Origin: an uncultured Parolsenella sp.
Lineage (GTDB): Bacteria; Actinomycetota; Coriobacteriia; Coriobacteriales; Atopobiaceae
Direction of reading: 5' to 3'
DNA: 64,000 bases
Assembly (NCBI RefSeq): GCF_934660935.1
Contig: NZ_CAKUIH010000001.1
Coordinates: forward strand, 167,453 to 231,452
Shown: piece by piece, positions 61,771 through 64,000 of the stretch
How positions within the stretch are numbered: position 1 is the first letter of the stretch
Layout: every line of letters starts with the position of its first letter
Translations under genes and position numbers: made by a program
Notes under the pieces: generated by a model
Database searches by the model: none
The model's input: only the letters and a program-made list of their open reading frames with translations
Told to the model about the DNA's origin: nothing

Positions 61771-62904
61771 CTAGAGAATCTCCACTCGACCGTCCTTGAC
61801 GGTCAGGCCGCAGTCGCCCAAGAGGAGTCCCTTGAGCTTCTCCCCCGCGATGTCGCGTCGCCATCCAGAGGCGAGAGACGCATCCTCTCTCCCAGCCATG
61901 AATTCAAGGAGGTCTTCGCGCGTTGCGATGAGCTGAGCGGCCACGCCGGTCTTCTCGGAAATGATGCGCACCATGGCGTACATGAGGTCGATGACGCATT
62001 CCTGATCGGCAGACGGACGCGAGCGCTTAGGAAGACTCGGACAATCGGACGCTTGGCATGCGGCGCCGCGCGATATGGCATGAACCAGAGCATCAGCATC
62101 GCGCTCAGATAGCTGCTCTGTTCCGCGAATGCGACGCAGCCGTTCCGTATCCGCCGGTCCGCGCTTGCAGATCTCGAGCATCACTTCATCAGAGAGAACC
62201 CATTTGCGCGGGATATCGCGCTTGGACGCCATGCGCTCTCGCCAAGCGCAGGCCTCGCGCGCCACGGCAAGTTGACGTCGGGTGAGCGACGAGGCTCGCT
62301 TGAGGTGGCGAAACGCGTCAATCGGCTCGTGACGGTAATGAGACGGGTCGAGCAAAGCCTGCATCTCGGGAAGGACCATCGAGAGACGGTCGCGTTCGAC
62401 AAGCTCGGAGAGCATAGTCTCATAAATACCCGGAAGGTAGCGCACGTCATCTTCAGCATACGTAAGCTGCTCGGGGTCAAGCGGACGACGAGACCAGTCC
62501 GTTAGGCTCTCGGCCTTGGCGAGGCGAACGCCAGTGTAGGCCTCAACGAGGCCACCGTACCCAAGTTGCATGCGCTGACCGAGAAACGCGGCAGCAAGCT
62601 GCGTGTCGAACAGAGGAGCCGGAACACATCCCAGGCTGCCATCGATGACTTCAAGATCTTGGGAGCAAGCATGAAAGACCTTGGTAATAGCCGGGTTCTC
62701 AAACAGCTCTACCACCGGAGAAAGGTCGGAGATGGCAAGCGGATCAACGGCGGCGATATCGTCCGCCGACGTAGCAAGCTGAATTAGGCAAAGACGCGGA
62801 CGATACGTGCGCTCACGAAGAAACTCAGTGTCAACGGCAAGCACGCTCGAGGAGGCAGCGCGCTCGCAAAAGCGCCTGAGCTCCTCCGATGTGGAGATGA
62901 ACAA
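61771..62904 (-). CDS. rnd: ribonuclease D
   Basis: A 3'-5' exoribonuclease of the DEDD family that trims tRNA and other RNAs. The 377-residue product has VDTEFLRERTY (DxE), then FHACSQDLEVI and the YAEDDVRYLPGIY motif, with one HRDC-like domain (about 200-285) and a C-terminal region. I chose the TTG at 62904 because GAGGGG lies seven bases upstream and the resulting N-terminus matches the family length; a more distal TTG (62949) or ATG (62934) has no site. Confidence 0.9.
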   Translation of the reverse strand: MFISTSEELRRFCERAASSSVLAVDTEFLRERTYRPRLCLIQLATSADDIAAVDPLAISDLSPVVELFENPAITKVFHACSQDLEVIDGSLGCVPAPLFDTQLAAAFLGQRMQLGYGGLVEAYTGVRLAKAESLTDWSRRPLDPEQLTYAEDDVRYLPGIYETMLSELVERDRLSMVLPEMQALLDPSHYRHEPIDAFRHLKRASSLTRRQLAVAREACAWRERMASKRDIPRKWVLSDEVMLEICKRGPADTERLRRIRGTEQLSERDADALVHAISRGAACQASDCPSLPKRSRPSADQECVIDLMYAMVRIISEKTGVAAQLIATREDLLEFMAGREDASLASGWRRDIAGEKLKGLLLGDCGLTVKDGRVEIL

Positions 62905-63004
62905 AACGTGACCCCTCAGCCCCGTCGCATCCATAAAACGACCGGGCAAAATCGGCTACCATGGCTGTGGCCCCCTTGGGCCCACAGACAGGAGGATACC
63001 ATCC

Positions 63005-63976
63005 ATGCGCTGCCTCATTGTTCATAATCCGCGTTCTGGCTTCGGGTCAGACGCGGTCTACGCATTTGAGCGCGAGCTCGTTCGTCCCGGCGACGAATGC
63101 GTGCTGCGTGTCCTTGACGACGAGAACGTTGACGAGAAGGCCCTCGCCGATGCCGAGACGTTTGACGTGGTTGTCATCTCCGGCGGCGACGGGACGATTT
63201 CGAACCTTCTCTACATGTTGCGCGATCGCGCGGTTCCCACCTGCGTGTTTCCGTCTGGCACGGCCAACCTCCTCTTCGCGAATATCGGCAACTCTCCAGA
63301 GCCTGCCGCCCTCGCCCGCGCATGTCGATGGGGAGACACCATAAGCGCAGACCTCGGCGAAGCAAGCTGGGAGAGCGCGGAAGGCCCAACCAAGCGAGGC
63401 TTTTCCATCATGGCCGGCACTGGGTTTGATGCAGAGCTCATGGCTGCCGCCGCGCCCAACAAGAGGACGATGGGGGAAGTCGCCTATTTCATGGCCGCCC
63501 TCTCGGACCCGACACCCAAGGTCAACCACTTCACAATCAGCGTCGACGGAGAGACCTACGAGCGCGACGGAATCGCCTGTCTCGTCGCCAACAACGCCAT
63601 GCTCCAGCTAGATGTCGACGTGGTCCCCGGATGCGTCATGGACGATGGCCTGCTCGACGTCATCGTCCTTGAGGTGAGCGTCACGGCTCAGCTCATTCGA
63701 CCGCTCATCGCCAGCCTCGTCGACCCGAAGGGCGAACGTGGCAACAGGCCTCGCATTGAGACCTTTAGGGGCAGAAGTATCGAGGTCAAGACCTCCGAGC
63801 CCATCCCCATGCAAGTCGATGGCGAAGTCGTCCCAGACATGGTCACCAGCTGGCGCGCCGAGGCTCTTCCCGCCGCATGCGAGCTCGTGGTGGACGGCCT
63901 CTCCCGCTACCAGCCCAGGATTCGCCGCACGAGCCCCAAATTCCCCGTTGCCGCGCAACTCGCCTTCCCCGAATAA
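63005..63976 (+). CDS. diacylglycerol kinase-family lipid kinase
   Basis: A 323-residue protein of the DAGK/LCB5 family. It has VHNPRSGFG near the N-terminus, the ATP-binding VISGGDGTISNLLYML, PSGTANLLFANIG and a C-terminal beta-rich domain with MQVDGEVV. Substrate may be diacylglycerol or another lipid; not decidable. The ATG is preceded by GGAGG nine bases away and by an imperfect hairpin (62965-62974 with 62978-62987) in the leader. Confidence 0.92.
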   Translation: MRCLIVHNPRSGFGSDAVYAFERELVRPGDECVLRVLDDENVDEKALADAETFDVVVISGGDGTISNLLYMLRDRAVPTCVFPSGTANLLFANIGNSPEPAALARACRWGDTISADLGEASWESAEGPTKRGFSIMAGTGFDAELMAAAAPNKRTMGEVAYFMAALSDPTPKVNHFTISVDGETYERDGIACLVANNAMLQLDVDVVPGCVMDDGLLDVIVLEVSVTAQLIRPLIASLVDPKGERGNRPRIETFRGRSIEVKTSEPIPMQVDGEVVPDMVTSWRAEALPAACELVVDGLSRYQPRIRRTSPKFPVAAQLAFPE

Positions 63977-64000
63977 CGCAGGTTGCACGCAGCCCGAGGC

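Noticed and set aside
1..64000. CRISPR array, prophage, insertion sequence or toxin-antitoxin module
   Set aside because: No regular repeat-spacer pattern, transposase, phage structural gene or small toxin-antitoxin pair was seen; nearly all coding space is conserved housekeeping genes.

Overview
The window is ordinary chromosomal DNA of a high-GC, Gram-positive anaerobe. Protein features and gene order point to the class Coriobacteriia, probably an Olsenella/Atopobium-like member of the Atopobiaceae; this placement is my inference from recalled gene content, not a computed phylogeny. Supporting signs are the anaerobic class III ribonucleotide reductase (NrdD/NrdG), an MreBCD/PBP2/RodA elongation cluster, folate-dependent TrmFO, alpha2beta2-type GlyQ/GlyS, and frequent TTG/GTG starts behind strong GGAGG-like ribosome binding sites. 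I see no prophage, insertion sequence or CRISPR array.

Layout. 1-5640 (minus): rpsB-tsf, then pyrH-frr-uppS-cdsA-dxr (dxr is cut by the window edge). 5640-12160 (minus): rplS, then rnhB-yraN-comM-dprA-trmFO-xerC. 12223-18732 (minus): rpsP-khpA-rimM-trmD-lepB, then glyQ-glyS and a PPDK regulatory protein. 18918-22271 (plus): an OmpR-type two-component system with a likely autoregulatory promoter, followed by dinB. 22268-28846 (minus): rplU-rpmA-obg-proB-proA-nadD-yqeK-rsfS from a clear sigma-70-type promoter. 28843-37815 (minus): cyclophilin, TPR membrane protein, mreB-mreC-mreD, PBP2, rodA and an unrecognised conserved-looking gene. 37924-44010 (minus): a P-type ATPase, aconitase and a membrane-anchored zinc-ribbon protein. 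44179-44455 (plus): tRNA-Arg(CCG) followed by a duplicated, degenerate copy of its own 3' end and terminator. 44559-53706 (plus): all shikimate enzymes plus the phenylalanine/tyrosine branch. 53870-56721 (minus): nrdD-nrdG behind a candidate NrdR box and a long hairpin. 57144-63976: trpS, a C_GCAxxG_C_C protein, a zinc peptidase-xseA-xseB-HIT operon, rnd and a lipid-kinase-family gene.

The aromatic cluster is the most distinctive part. DAHP synthase, prephenate dehydrogenase, DHQ synthase, EPSP synthase, chorismate synthase, chorismate mutase-prephenate dehydratase and a fused shikimate dehydrogenase-shikimate kinase lie head to tail, several coupled by TAATG overlaps. The one missing step, dehydroquinate dehydratase, is encoded just downstream from its own promoter as a fusion: a glucose-family PTS EIIB-like domain with its phosphorylatable cysteine is joined by a charged linker to a complete type II dehydroquinase (52744-53706). 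No EIIC partner is nearby. Because PTS transport and DAHP synthase both consume phosphoenolpyruvate, this fusion could tie aromatic synthesis to sugar uptake. That is a hypothesis, but the fusion itself is directly readable and is the strongest candidate here for an undescribed system.
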